Assembly: GCA_965230565.1 (NCBI GenBank)
Contig: CBDDLH010000007.1
Coordinates: 186,001-250,000 of the forward strand
Direction: 5' to 3'
Length of the DNA: 64,000 nucleotides
Source: BCD1 sp965230565
GTDB taxonomy: Bacteria; Bacteroidota; Bacteroidia; Chitinophagales; Saprospiraceae
The notes below the pieces were generated by a model. The model was not told where the DNA came from and ran no database searches. It was given only the letters and a program-made list of their open reading frames with translations. Both the position numbers and the translations under genes were made by a program. Below, in pieces: positions 19,801-28,310 of the stretch (its first letter is position 1; the number at the start of each line of letters is the position of its first letter).

Positions 19801-20974
19801 TATGGGAGGTGCCTTTGACCCTGCCTCAGCTACTTTTATTCCTGCAGGACAAGCTCCCCAAACCTACGCTTTCACCTACACCGTTTCTGGAAATGTTTGC
19901 CCTGATGATGCCGTTACACTGGAGATCACCCTTCTGGAAACTCCTGTCGCAGATGCCGGTGACGATACCAGTCTGGACTGTGTGACCGGTGAAGCCCCAA
20001 TCGGTGGTAATGGCACCACACCCGGAATAATGTATAGCTGGTATAGCGATAATGCTTCCGCAATTATTGAAGATCCAGTGTCGGCAATAACATCGACGAA
20101 TCAACCTGGACAATACACACTGATTGTCATTAATAATTCTGGGTGTATGGACTCTGATATTGTCAACATTTCTGAACCAACTTCCATTCCCGAAATGACC
20201 ATATCCTCAGAGAATGTAACCTGCTTTGGAGAAAATAACGGTATTATTAATATTGATGATGTTGCCGGAGGAATGCCGCCCTACACCTTTAGTCTGAATG
20301 GAAATCCGGGTGTGCTGGACACCGCTTTTCAAAACCTTGGAGCAGGTGAATATTTACTGCTCACAGAAGATGCCAATGGTTGCGCTGCATCCCAAACCAT
20401 AATCATCACAGAACCGGACAGCCTTTATGTACTGTTAACCGGAGATTTTGACAATGATCAAAATATCATCACATTAGGGCAATCGCTGACCATTACTGCT
20501 ACTTTCACCCCTAGTGCTGGCATAAGCCAAATGATCTGGGATCCGGAGGAATTGAACAATGCAACTGTCCTGAACCCTGTGATTGTTACTCCGCAAAGTA
20601 ATACAACTTACGTCCTTAATATCATCGATGAAGCGGGTTGTGAAGCTGCAGCCTCATTACAAGTTAATGTGGCTGCCAGGCGGAATCTTTATTTCCCTAC
20701 CGCTTTTTCACCTAATGGTGACGGTATTAACGATCTGTTCTTTGCAGGTGCGGGCCCGGGCGTGGAATCCATATCCCGTTTTGAGATTTATAGTCGATGG
20801 GGAGAACTGTTGTTTATCCAAAAAGGTGTTTTGCCCAATGATCCCTCAGCAGGGTGGAATGGTACTCAAAAGGGAAAGTTATTAAATTCCGGAGTTTTTA
20901 TTTACCTGGCAGAAGTTGAATTTATTGATGGGAAAACGGAGGTTTTTTCAGGTGAAGTACTTTTGATGCGATAG
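13883..20974 (+). CDS. Giant secreted adhesin-like protein with T9SS type B (CHU_C) domain
   Basis: 2363 residues. A signal peptide ends near ITLKAQ, and an N-terminal domain (about 22-160) of the type common in Bacteroidota exoproteins starts at PANDECSGAQ. Many Ig-like/PKD-like domains follow. Residues ~745-1760 contain four complete modules of ~250 residues, each an Fn3-like domain (FxWxxVPGAxxY pattern), an Ig-like domain (GTYTWxGTGI pattern) and a PKD-like domain (YTGTA...FNWDFG), then a fifth Fn3. A SprB-like repeat precedes the C-terminal CHU_C/gliding-associated domain, which begins YFPTAFSPNGDGINDLFF. It is probably exported by T9SS to the surface or medium; binding partner unknown. 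There is no catalytic domain that I recognise. Confidence 0.9.
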   Translation: MKYVLLLFIFTAFAITLKAQPANDECSGAQTLILSSPLDCNDNSTATNTFSGTNIAATTTAPYPAYAACAGGPSPSASSEVWYTFTAVGDETTITVTSGLANPVLILFQGNDCNDLFPVACATGTSINAFTAEGGNYYLMVAGGNTGDQAAFDLHFFSEKYCHLCLDAEEVSWTAEPSDPYGYYAPGQTVEFCFSISQWENNGSRKLHGITFEMGSGWDPSTLTPSNFGPNDSYGYWDFYPFWTGCHSGDNFGPGFAFESTASAHPTCTTGILDSDPGNNYGMIVQNANDPPSPFVFCWQITVNPAASQGADLSLNVIVSSDTDSGSWWNGVSCYPDGFPLFTSLGTVNDCGSTTVDVISADLTCPGANDGSFSVSTSQNLNLTIYNPNGNQMGSCNNCNFYNQNNLAPGTYTITAINPSTGCNYSAFANIGTSPIEAITLEQLNLPCLGENVLFEAQYQGSQSVIYEWTGPGGTSYTGQTISVNTPGTYEVIANLGSCSSAPYSIETEYVNFTPQILTNISEVCEGDEITLSANDGVSWIWTNLNTGTDIGTGENLTYTFFENTDIELTATDDNGCSETDQITITVNPSPEITINVDGNGCANTETTLTASGALTYSWDDDPTAGNPRTLSNLSSGYHTFIVNGTDGNGCVGTGIIEVEIFPTPEVTLQVSPEEVCQGEEVTVFIDGNDWTNIFWGDNIGPVNTPSVTLTPTTDLVVSAEITNSSGCIETFYNNIIVNESSQPVEVMCSNITPNSIDFTWNDMASVDGYEVIINGGTPTMVAVPEIQVNNLSPDTDVEIIVTPTGNITCPQSDTIICTTLSCTGISLDIDPVEDICQYDTLAAFPLTFIASVPGIAYWEGNGIIDVDNGIFHPDSAGTGIHEIILSYTIDECIYRDTTSITVFSVPTAEFSLDTNLICLTDTVQLMYTGTAGNEGIFNWNFGNSAEQIDSLNETYLLHWDMAGPDTISLSVSENGCFSDTLLQTITIEEPLSVPVIDCLNQAIDSLTFSWSNIPEAIDYTWSIDNGPAVTTTDTFVNVNGLMPETDVLISLTINTDHPCGPVTSEQTCSTLPCPQVSIDIQELSDQCLDENTPVLTLAADVIGGTSEGTLTWSGAMGINGNSFDPEEAGIGEHIIIATYTDGFCSYTAQDTINIFAIPTSDFSLSTDSICLSEAVTVTYTGTASPSAEFNWSFDNGIAAPGDGVGPHQVNWPTEGQQIISLTVTDNGCTGATFQDTITVLPGVYAPEVDCNSTTSTIVFSWEEVPGAIGYTPSIISAPSYASTEFDEIALTFTISDLNPEDEVEISLTIHSSGQCPDVTTSQICNALECPTVEIMLDEVDPICLDNSSSPITLFANITGGSGNGAHQWTGTGITDTIAGTFDPSIAGAGTWNIEYNYSEENCNYSATADIVVNDTPPTASFDVSIDTLCMDSSLVVTYTGTADSSATFNWDFGTGSAFPGTGTGPHNVSWSTSGPDTIRLSIFENGCTSELYEVPVFIESPIEAPEISCMPDYDAVTFTWEAVSGANDYDIVVIDAPVYALTEYDPNNLTFTVSNLNFGDPVTIMVSALTGNSCGISNSISSCEALTCEQLNFVPTAFGPFCEDESPQQLQASIDGGNDGTYTWIGTGIDSSGHFDPSASGTGSIDLSLTYTEGICIYDTSFSVMVLPTPEASFNAPSVHCMDDIMTLAFNGQASSEATYEWDFDNAIVLTGSEAGPYELSWPASGTTAITLIVDDGGCTDTLIHEIQIDAPLAAPVINCEETTLSSILFSWESVPGANTYAIEVLTGQSGTQNGNSFLVEGLAEGESVTIEVTAIGDSVCGNSSAEMTCTTITCEPVNLSLIGDESVCIGYPATVSFNFDTPLVGPFLVDYRINNDTVTMVSIGIGQFLNFDNLQTETTIEILNIINPDQPACNITSGQIWTISVEDPAEAGEPPLGLSYCTNTEDIVDLDAQLIGADTGGTWVESSEVPSMGGAFDPASATFIPAGQAPQTYAFTYTVSGNVCPDDAVTLEITLLETPVADAGDDTSLDCVTGEAPIGGNGTTPGIMYSWYSDNASAIIEDPVSAITSTNQPGQYTLIVINNSGCMDSDIVNISEPTSIPEMTISSENVTCFGENNGIINIDDVAGGMPPYTFSLNGNPGVLDTAFQNLGAGEYLLLTEDANGCAASQTIIITEPDSLYVLLTGDFDNDQNIITLGQSLTITATFTPSAGISQMIWDPEELNNATVLNPVIVTPQSNTTYVLNIIDEAGCEAAASLQVNVAARRNLYFPTAFSPNGDGINDLFFAGAGPGVESISRFEIYSRWGELLFIQKGVLPNDPSAGWNGTQKGKLLNSGVFIYLAEVEFIDGKTEVFSGEVLLMR
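16117..19400 (+). repeat. Coding repeats: four ~250-residue Fn3-Ig-PKD modules plus a fifth Fn3
   Basis: Equivalent Fn3 start points fall near 16117, 16867, 17622, 18400 and 19150, a spacing of 750-780 bases. Protein similarity between modules is clear, but the DNA has diverged, so the duplications are old. Confidence 0.8.
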
Positions 20975-21039
20975 AAAAACCCCAGAAAGTTTTCTGTTAA
21001 CTTCAAAAATCTTCTTCCACCCATAAAAAATCTAAGAGT

Positions 21040-21086
21040 AAAAAAAATCCCGAATTTTGGCCAAGGCCAAAATTCGGGATCACTCT
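21040..21086 (-). terminator. Long-stem terminator between convergent genes
   Basis: ATCCCGAATTTTGGCC and GGCCAAAATTCGGGAT are perfect 16-bp reverse complements around a two-base centre (21047-21080). Read on the minus strand the stem is followed by TTTTTTT, so it best serves the 1321-residue protein gene. It also lies 72 bases after the stop of the plus-strand CHU_C gene. Confidence 0.85.
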
Positions 21087-21177
21087 TATTCTTTAGAAAT
21101 TACATTACATCTGCTCTGACTTTTGAAAAAGTTTCAAAGTCCGAATGGATGCATTATTAATTTCCATTTTAACAGCA

Positions 21178-24100
21178 TTATTGTTTTACAACTGGCTTAC
21201 TCCATACTTTACCATTAGAGGTGAATTTCACAAAGTAAATTCCATCTGACAGCAGGCTCATATCCAGTTCGTAAACCATTTTCTGATTGTTGTCAACCGT
21301 AATTTCCTGTCCAAAAGCATTAACCAGACGAATACCGTCGATAACTTCAGCAGTACGGATGATCAGTCTGTCAGACACCGGATTAGGGAATACTTCCGTT
21401 ACTACCGGTTCCGGATCATTTACTGCATCAATCAAATCGATATCTGCCAAATACCGTGGGAAAATCTGGTAGCCTTCCGTATATGGTGAAGAAGAATCAA
21501 ATTGACCACCAATACCTGTGAGGTTGAATGCCTGTGTTGGAGCCGAAGTTCCATACACATCAACATCATTATCAATTCTCATGGTATAAGTATTGGTACC
21601 GTCCGTAACATTTACGTTAAATCCGGAGCCGCTATTTGTCCATTCAGCAGGGTCTACCAGGGTCAGGTTTTCGATCTTAATCAATTGTGATTCTGTTGTT
21701 TCATTCAACTCTGTTACAACAGTCGGATCAAATAAAGCATTATCTGCCGAAACCATCCAAACGGTATCAGGAATGATCTCAATCAGACCGTTGTACTGAT
21801 CAATGGTTCCCTGAACAATGATCTCGTCACCTTCTGTTACCGTGTATCCGTAGTCACTGTCAAAATTGAATACATTGATACCATCATTATTGGCATCAAT
21901 CAAAGTGAACTGTAATCCGCCCGGGCGAAGATTTACACCATAGACAACTCCCTGTAACTGGAATTCCTCATCTAAGGATTCTGCGACTCCATCGCCATCA
22001 ACTATTGTTGCAGGTCCAATATCACTAACTGCATAGAAAATATCGTTATCTTCAATCTCGATGGTATAAACATCAAAGTTTTCATCCACGGTAGCATTTG
22101 TCGAACTCAAAACCAAGACAACAGTTTCCAGGTCTTCCGGATCCATATCATCGATGATCGGAACGGGCAGATAAACCGTATCTGTAGCAAACCCGGAAAG
22201 GAACATCGTCGTATCGCTCCAGATAAAGTCATCTCCTTCCGTAGCGGTAGTTGTCAATACACCGAGAGATACTGTTACCTCCCAGGATACCAGGTCACCG
22301 GCAGGATATTCAACTCCTACCTCAACAGTACCGGCATCTTCATCGACATTCACTCCAGTTCCAAGGAATTTCACTGCGCCTTCAGTGGTGATCAGTTCAA
22401 TATCAGCGATATATCTTGGCAAAATCTGGTAGCCACCCAGGTATGGAGAAGAAGAATCAAATTGTCCTCCCAAACCGGTCAAATTAAAGGCTGAAGCCGG
22501 AGCAACCGTTCCATACAGATCAACATCCGCATCAATACGCATGGTGTATGTATTGGTTCCATCCGTAACATCCACATTAAAACCGGAACCACTGTTTGTC
22601 CAATCGGCAGGATCTACAATGGTAAGGTTCTCAATAGTCACCAACTGTGATTCTGTCGTCTCATCCAACGCTGTTACAACCGTAGGATTAACTAACATAT
22701 TTCCGGAAGAAACCATAAAAGCGGTATCAGCATAGATCTGTGCAAGACCATTGTACTGTCCGATCTCTCCGCGAATGATAACTTCATCACCTTCATTCAC
22801 TGTATAACCAAAATCATTACTGGAACTGAAAACGCCGATTCCATCATTATTTCCATCAATAATAACAATCTCCAAACCACCGGGACGTCTGTTAACACCG
22901 TAAACAACTCCCTGTAACTGACAGGCTACATCCAGAGAATCGACTACACCGTCAGCATCAACTGTCGTAACCACCCCGATGTCGTATGGTGGGTAGTTTG
23001 GATCGTTTTCCATGATGATCTCAATATCGGCCATGTAACGAGGCAGGATCTGATAGCCCTCCAGGTATGGTGAGGAAAAGTCAAACTGTCCTCCCAAACC
23101 GGTTAAATGAAATGTTCCTGTTGGCGCTGATGTCCCGTAAAGGTCAACATCTGCATCGATCCGCATGGTGTAGGTATTTGTTCCATCAGTTACATCCACA
23201 TTAAAACCGGAACCACTGTTTGTCCAATCTGCGGGATCAACAATGGTGAGGTTCTCAATAGTCACCAACTGTGATTCTGTCGTCTCATCCAACGCTGTTA
23301 CAACCGTAGGATCAACTAACATATTTCCGGAAGAAACCATAAAAGCGGTATCAGCATAGATCTGTGCAAGACCATTATACTGTCCGATCTCTCCGCGAAT
23401 GATAACTTCATCACCTTCATTCACTGTATAACCAAAATCATTACTGGAACTGAAAACGCCGATTCCATCATTATTTCCATCAATAATAACAATCTCCAAA
23501 CCACCGGGACGTCTGTTAACACCGTAAACAACTCCCTGTAACTGACAGGCTACATCAACAGAATCAACAACGCCATCCGCATCAACCGAAGTAACTACAC
23601 CGATATCATAAGGAGGAAAGTTTGGATCCGTTTCCATGACAGTTTCAATATCTGCCATATAACGAGGCAAGATCTGGTAACCGCTGGTATACGGAGAGGA
23701 AGAATCAAACTGGCCACCTAAACCAGTCAAATTAAATGGTTCGGTTGGAGCAGATGTTCCGTATAAATCCACATCGGCATCAATACGCATGGTGTAGGTA
23801 TTGGTTCCATCAGTAACATCAACGTTAAAACCGGAGCCACTGTTGGTCCAGTCGGCAGGATCAACAATAGTCAGATTTTCAATTTTTATCAATTGTGATT
23901 CAGTTGTTTCATCTAATGCTGTTACCACTGTTGGTGTAACCAATGCATTACCTGAAGAGACCATCCAAAGGGTATCCGGGTTGATCTGTGTCAATCCGCT
24001 GAATTGGCTGATTGATCCCTGTACTATAATTTCATCTCCCTCATTTACGGTATAACCAAAATCATTACTACTACTGAAAAGGCCAATACCGTCATTATTG

Positions 24101-25143
24101 TCATCAATAATTGTAAACTGAAGGCCTGAAGGCCTCACATTCACACCATAAACAACCCCCTGGATCTGACAGGCAACACCCATTGAATCAACAACGCCAT
24201 CCGCATTAACACTTGTCACTGCACCAATAGAATAAGCCGGGATCGGAGTATCATTGTCTTCAATGGTAATGGTAAATGTGTTGGCAATCACATCTGCATC
24301 AATATTTGCACCTGCAAGACCGAGTACAACCTGTTCTGTGCCTTCCACATCCTGATCGTCGACAATTGCAACTGAAAAGTAAATGGTATCTGTTTCAAAA
24401 CCAGACACAAAAGCAGTGGTATCTGACCAGTTAAAATCTGTAGCTAATGTCGCTGTCGAACTCCCATTATTAAGTGTAACAGAAAATTCCCAGGGCACTG
24501 CATCTCCTGCCGGGTATTCAACACCCACCTGGACGGATCCTGCCCCTTCATCGACAAAGGCTTCAGTTGAGATAAAACGAACTAAAAAATCAGATTGGCA
24601 ATTGGATGCGGCCCCGGGGTTAGCCAGGACATCAAATCCATTTATATCTGCACCACTATCGGTTGCAGCAGCCTGCCAGTTGGCAGAGTCGTTATTATCA
24701 GCTCCCAGATCACACAATACAAGGGAAGAACCTCCTCCATCAGCCGGCGCTTCGGGCCAGCCATTGGCATCATCATAATCTACAATATCCACCATTACAT
24801 CAGAAGGATCATTGATGATTATATCTTCCCCCCCGTTACTGAGTCCGCCGCTCGTCCATTGAAATGCGGTTACCCCAAAGTTATTCAACATGGCCAGTGA
24901 ATCCACAGCTACCAAAACATATTCTCCTGACATCAGCATATGTGAAGGAAAGGTAAAATTAACGCCTTGATCAAAATAATACCCTTGCAGATTCACTGCG
25001 GTACCTGCATTATAAATTTCAATAAACTCAAGAGAATCTGTTCCACTCTCCGGTGGATTGTACATTATTTCAGAGATCACGAGCTGGGCATTAAGGCCCA
25101 CAAATGTAAAAGCTAAAAAAAGTGGTAGTAGAAACCTTTTCAT
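21178..25143 (-). CDS. Secreted LTD / Calx-beta / OB-fold repeat protein with T9SS type A domain
   Basis: 1321 residues. The signal peptide is MKRFLLPLFLAFTFVGLNAQ. A lamin-tail domain (about 21-140, starting LVISEIMYNPP) is followed by a Calx-beta-like domain (about 190-295). Three ~208-residue repeats start near 301, 508 and 716, then come a second Calx-beta domain (about 925-1030), a fourth repeat (from about 1037) and a sorting domain starting EVFPNPVSDRLIIR. Each repeat has a QGVVYGVNxRPxGL strand, FGYTVNEGDE and PADWTNSGSGFNVDVTDG, resembling the OB-fold/DUF5689 type seen in Bacteroidota extracellular nucleases. No nuclease domain is visible. Role unknown; probably surface-attached. Confidence 0.87.
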   Translation of the reverse strand: MKRFLLPLFLAFTFVGLNAQLVISEIMYNPPESGTDSLEFIEIYNAGTAVNLQGYYFDQGVNFTFPSHMLMSGEYVLVAVDSLAMLNNFGVTAFQWTSGGLSNGGEDIIINDPSDVMVDIVDYDDANGWPEAPADGGGSSLVLCDLGADNNDSANWQAAATDSGADINGFDVLANPGAASNCQSDFLVRFISTEAFVDEGAGSVQVGVEYPAGDAVPWEFSVTLNNGSSTATLATDFNWSDTTAFVSGFETDTIYFSVAIVDDQDVEGTEQVVLGLAGANIDADVIANTFTITIEDNDTPIPAYSIGAVTSVNADGVVDSMGVACQIQGVVYGVNVRPSGLQFTIIDDNNDGIGLFSSSNDFGYTVNEGDEIIVQGSISQFSGLTQINPDTLWMVSSGNALVTPTVVTALDETTESQLIKIENLTIVDPADWTNSGSGFNVDVTDGTNTYTMRIDADVDLYGTSAPTEPFNLTGLGGQFDSSSPYTSGYQILPRYMADIETVMETDPNFPPYDIGVVTSVDADGVVDSVDVACQLQGVVYGVNRRPGGLEIVIIDGNNDGIGVFSSSNDFGYTVNEGDEVIIRGEIGQYNGLAQIYADTAFMVSSGNMLVDPTVVTALDETTESQLVTIENLTIVDPADWTNSGSGFNVDVTDGTNTYTMRIDADVDLYGTSAPTGTFHLTGLGGQFDFSSPYLEGYQILPRYMADIEIIMENDPNYPPYDIGVVTTVDADGVVDSLDVACQLQGVVYGVNRRPGGLEIVIIDGNNDGIGVFSSSNDFGYTVNEGDEVIIRGEIGQYNGLAQIYADTAFMVSSGNMLVNPTVVTALDETTESQLVTIENLTIVDPADWTNSGSGFNVDVTDGTNTYTMRIDADVDLYGTVAPASAFNLTGLGGQFDSSSPYLGGYQILPRYIADIELITTEGAVKFLGTGVNVDEDAGTVEVGVEYPAGDLVSWEVTVSLGVLTTTATEGDDFIWSDTTMFLSGFATDTVYLPVPIIDDMDPEDLETVVLVLSSTNATVDENFDVYTIEIEDNDIFYAVSDIGPATIVDGDGVAESLDEEFQLQGVVYGVNLRPGGLQFTLIDANNDGINVFNFDSDYGYTVTEGDEIIVQGTIDQYNGLIEIIPDTVWMVSADNALFDPTVVTELNETTESQLIKIENLTLVDPAEWTNSGSGFNVNVTDGTNTYTMRIDNDVDVYGTSAPTQAFNLTGIGGQFDSSSPYTEGYQIFPRYLADIDLIDAVNDPEPVVTEVFPNPVSDRLIIRTAEVIDGIRLVNAFGQEITVDNNQKMVYELDMSLLSDGIYFVKFTSNGKVWSKPVVKQ
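22625..22932 (-). repeat. Near-identical internal repeat (copy in repeat 3)
   Basis: This 308-base segment matches 23249-23556 with only two differences that I can find. The flanking parts of the same repeats differ at many synonymous sites. The offset is 624 bases (208 codons). Confidence 0.85.
23249..23556 (-). repeat. Near-identical internal repeat (copy in repeat 2)
   Basis: Partner of 22625-22932; see that entry. Repeats 1 and 4 are clearly more diverged at the DNA level. Confidence 0.85.
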
Positions 25144-25315
25144 AGAAATGCATTTTGTGAAGATGTGATGAGCGCAAAGAAGTCACCATCTTCCGGGTTA
25201 TGAAGAATGTTTGCAGGTGATATTCCTGTAAAACCGTATTAGATCGGGTAGCGATTATCACCTGTTTACAAAGTTAAAATATTCCGAGAGAACGAAAAAT
25301 CAGATATCAAAAAAC

Positions 25316-25349
25316 AAAAGCCATCCCTCAGGGATGAAGGATGGCTTTT
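25316..25349. terminator. Terminator downstream of the TonB receptor gene
   Basis: AAAAGCCATCC and GGATGGCTTTT form an 11-bp stem around CTCAGGGATGAA. The U-tract on the minus strand suits the receptor gene, whose stop is 22 bases away. Confidence 0.8.
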
Positions 25350-25370
25350 GAAAAGAAGTTGAATTAAAAA

Positions 25371-28085
25371 TTAGAATCTAATCTTCAATCCGGCATTCCA
25401 TGTACGTCCGAAACCAAAAATACCACGGTTATCGTAGAATTCGTTAACCGGAGTATTAGGATCGTCAACGATACTTGTATTCATTTCAGATACATACTCT
25501 GTATCCAATACGTTATTCATGTTGAATTTCGCTGTAAGGTTCAATCCAGCAATATCAAAGTTATAGCTCAAACCAGCATCAACGAGTGAGTAGGAAGGCA
25601 ATTCAGCCACTTCACCACCCGGGCTCTGGAACTGAGAATCGTCTACGCTGTAATTAGCAAACAAGTTAGAAGCAAAGTAGTAATCAGCATAGATACGTAA
25701 CCCTTGCACAGGCTTGAATGTTGCACCGATAGAAGCAGTCGTCTGAGCTGCATCACCAACTTTCAATCCATCAGCATAGATAGTCAGGCTACCTTCTGGC
25801 TTTTGCTGGTCAAGGTTGTACCCCTGAGCTTCAAAATCACTGCTGTACACCCAGTTACCGACAGACAACATACCGTTGATATCGATCCAGGAAACAGGAA
25901 TCAAAGTGAACTCCAACTCAACTCCCATGTGAGTCTGAGATACGTTTTCGAAGTTGTAGAGAATTTCCTCATCCATTGCATTGTCAATGCTTACGTCAAA
26001 CTGACGATTACCCCACTGAGTGTAGTATCCGTTCAATTTAGCTTTGAAAGCTCTGCTACGGAAACCATAACCAGCCTCGAAGGCAACAACAGTCTGATTC
26101 TTAACATCCTCGTTAACATCATTGACGAAGTTGATGAATACGTTGTCAAAAATAGGCTGACGTGAGAAGTAACCACCATTTACGAAAATATTGGAAGAAG
26201 CACTGATGTTGTAGTTAGCACCGAGTTTTACGGTTCCACCCATGAATGATTCCCAGTCAGAAGTCTGAGCTTCGTCACTGTCAAGGTAGTTGAAGTAATC
26301 AATACGCTTGAAGCCCTGGTTTGAACCAGTTGCAGAAATGAACACAGAAAGGTCATCCTTTGAGTATTCCAACTGTCCGAAAAGACCGATCCATCTTACC
26401 AGACCATCATTGTGGTAGTTCAATACGTTGTTACCATCGATGTAGCTATTGTCAGAGAAACTTCCGAATTCTGCCGGAGACTCTTCCGTAATCAGGTTAT
26501 CCGGATTATTGTCATCCGCGCGGGAAACATATCCATCCAATCCAAGGAGGTTTTCAACACGACGGTAGTGGATACCTTTATAGTAACGTCCGTCCAAACC
26601 TGCAGTCAAAGTCAGGTTAGAGTTCAGTCTGTGAGTCAATGTTGAGTAAACACCATACCAGTTATGAGAATTCATTGAAGCTCTACGGATAAATCCGTCA
26701 CCACTGCTGGTTGCAGTGTAAGTACCATTGTCATCGGGGTCTTTTGTTCCGAAGGAAGTAGCCTGACCCTGGTTGTAAGCAACGATATCATCAAACTGAA
26801 TCACACCTTCAGCATTTCTGAAATCAGTGTCCGTATCAAACATTCCTGCCAGACGGCCACGAGATCCTGTTCCACCTCCACGTCCCAATGAAACGTAAGC
26901 AGAAGTTTTCAGGTCTGTGTTTTCAGAAATAGTCCAGTAGTGGTTAAAAAATGCTTTTGGCTTATGGTAGAAGTTTCTTCTCCATGAGAATTCTTCACCA
27001 TTCAATTCACCGGATAACCAGTTGAATCTAATACCATTGTTGTAACCATAACCACCTTCATCAGGCTTGTTATCAGGATCAACAAACGTTCTCAAAGTTA
27101 CTCCGTCAAATGATCCGGGAATGAAACGCTGGTGGTGCCATTGTGGTGCACCAAGAGCAGTGAAAGAGATCATGTGCTCGTTGTTGAAACGCTTGGTCAA
27201 AGAGGCGAAGTAGGAGAAAGCGCTGAACGCTGTCCCGTTGATGTAACCATTACCTCTGGTGTGTGTACCTTGTGCAGTAAAAGCCCATCCTTTTTCGCCC
27301 AAACCAGTTGACAATACCAAACCATATTTCTGGTAGCCATCGTTACCGACTCCGGCAGAAACAATACCACCTTTTTTCATATCGGCAGCATTGGTTACGA
27401 TATTGATAGAACCACCAACTGCAGGAACAACCAGTTTGGAAGCTCCCAAACCACGCTGGAAGTCAATACGGCTGGTTACATCTGAAAGACCGGCCCAGTT
27501 TGACCAGTAAACCCATCCGTTTTCCATATCGTTTACAGGAATACCGTTGATCATCACGGCAGTATTTCTCTGGTCGAATCCACGAACATTGATACGAGAA
27601 TCTCCAAATCCACCTCCGGCTTTTGTTACATAAACGGAAGGAGACTTACGAAGGATCTCAGGGTATTCCTGGTTTCCTACCAAAGCTTCAATTTTCTCGC
27701 CTGAAATGGTAGATACCGCTACTGGTGTACGACGGTCAATCGCAACTGAGGCAACAACCTCAATCTCTCTCAGACCAACTGCACCAAAGGCCAGTTCTAC
27801 AGTTCCAAGGTCAGCAGTTCCATCTACTGATACATCTTTTTCCATATCTTCATATCCAGTGTATGAAAATATCAATGTGTAGTCCCCTTTGTCAGGGAAG
27901 TTAATTTCGAAATTTCCGTCAAAATCAGAAATAGTACCGGTGAGTGTACCTTTTACCAATACGGAAACGCCAATTAACGCATCATTGCTTTCAGCATCAA
28001 CAATGGTTCCTTTGACAGAGTTCTGTGCAAAAACAACCATTACAGCTGCTAACAAGAAAAAGCAGGTAGTAAAAAGCTTCTTCAT
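25371..28085 (-). CDS. TonB-dependent outer-membrane receptor
   Basis: 904 residues. After the signal peptide (MKKLFTTCFFLLAAVMVVFA) comes a carboxypeptidase-regulatory-like domain (about 23-105, starting VKGTIVDAESNDALIGVSV). A plug follows (about 115-240, with ILRKSPSVYV, RINVRGFDQRN and GGSINIVTN), then a long beta-barrel ending in aromatic F904 (WNAGLKIRF). Such receptors import substrates across the outer membrane using TonB energy. It lacks an adjacent SusD partner and is not an obvious SusC, so substrate is unknown; aromatic- and Gly-rich loops do not identify it. Probably monocistronic, with a terminator just downstream. Confidence 0.93.
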   Translation of the reverse strand: MKKLFTTCFFLLAAVMVVFAQNSVKGTIVDAESNDALIGVSVLVKGTLTGTISDFDGNFEINFPDKGDYTLIFSYTGYEDMEKDVSVDGTADLGTVELAFGAVGLREIEVVASVAIDRRTPVAVSTISGEKIEALVGNQEYPEILRKSPSVYVTKAGGGFGDSRINVRGFDQRNTAVMINGIPVNDMENGWVYWSNWAGLSDVTSRIDFQRGLGASKLVVPAVGGSINIVTNAADMKKGGIVSAGVGNDGYQKYGLVLSTGLGEKGWAFTAQGTHTRGNGYINGTAFSAFSYFASLTKRFNNEHMISFTALGAPQWHHQRFIPGSFDGVTLRTFVDPDNKPDEGGYGYNNGIRFNWLSGELNGEEFSWRRNFYHKPKAFFNHYWTISENTDLKTSAYVSLGRGGGTGSRGRLAGMFDTDTDFRNAEGVIQFDDIVAYNQGQATSFGTKDPDDNGTYTATSSGDGFIRRASMNSHNWYGVYSTLTHRLNSNLTLTAGLDGRYYKGIHYRRVENLLGLDGYVSRADDNNPDNLITEESPAEFGSFSDNSYIDGNNVLNYHNDGLVRWIGLFGQLEYSKDDLSVFISATGSNQGFKRIDYFNYLDSDEAQTSDWESFMGGTVKLGANYNISASSNIFVNGGYFSRQPIFDNVFINFVNDVNEDVKNQTVVAFEAGYGFRSRAFKAKLNGYYTQWGNRQFDVSIDNAMDEEILYNFENVSQTHMGVELEFTLIPVSWIDINGMLSVGNWVYSSDFEAQGYNLDQQKPEGSLTIYADGLKVGDAAQTTASIGATFKPVQGLRIYADYYFASNLFANYSVDDSQFQSPGGEVAELPSYSLVDAGLSYNFDIAGLNLTAKFNMNNVLDTEYVSEMNTSIVDDPNTPVNEFYDNRGIFGFGRTWNAGLKIRF

Positions 28086-28310
28086 AATAAATTAAGTTAA
28101 TTTAGTTAATGAATAAAATCCACCGTAAAGGTAAACAACACGCCTGACTTAACTTGTGTCAGAGGTTAACTTTTTGTTAACTTTTAGCCGGCATATTGTT
28201 ATCACTTTTCATTTCATTCAATATCAAGCCATTATAAGGGCTTTTTAATTCAAAAAACTAAAAAAAATCAATTTTTTTTAGAAATTAGCCTGTAAATAAG
28301 GCCATAGAAT

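Noticed and set aside
13883..20974. Phage tail fibre or toxin reading of the giant protein
   Set aside because: The signal peptide, Ig/PKD domains and CHU_C sorting domain fit a T9SS surface protein; no phage neighbours.
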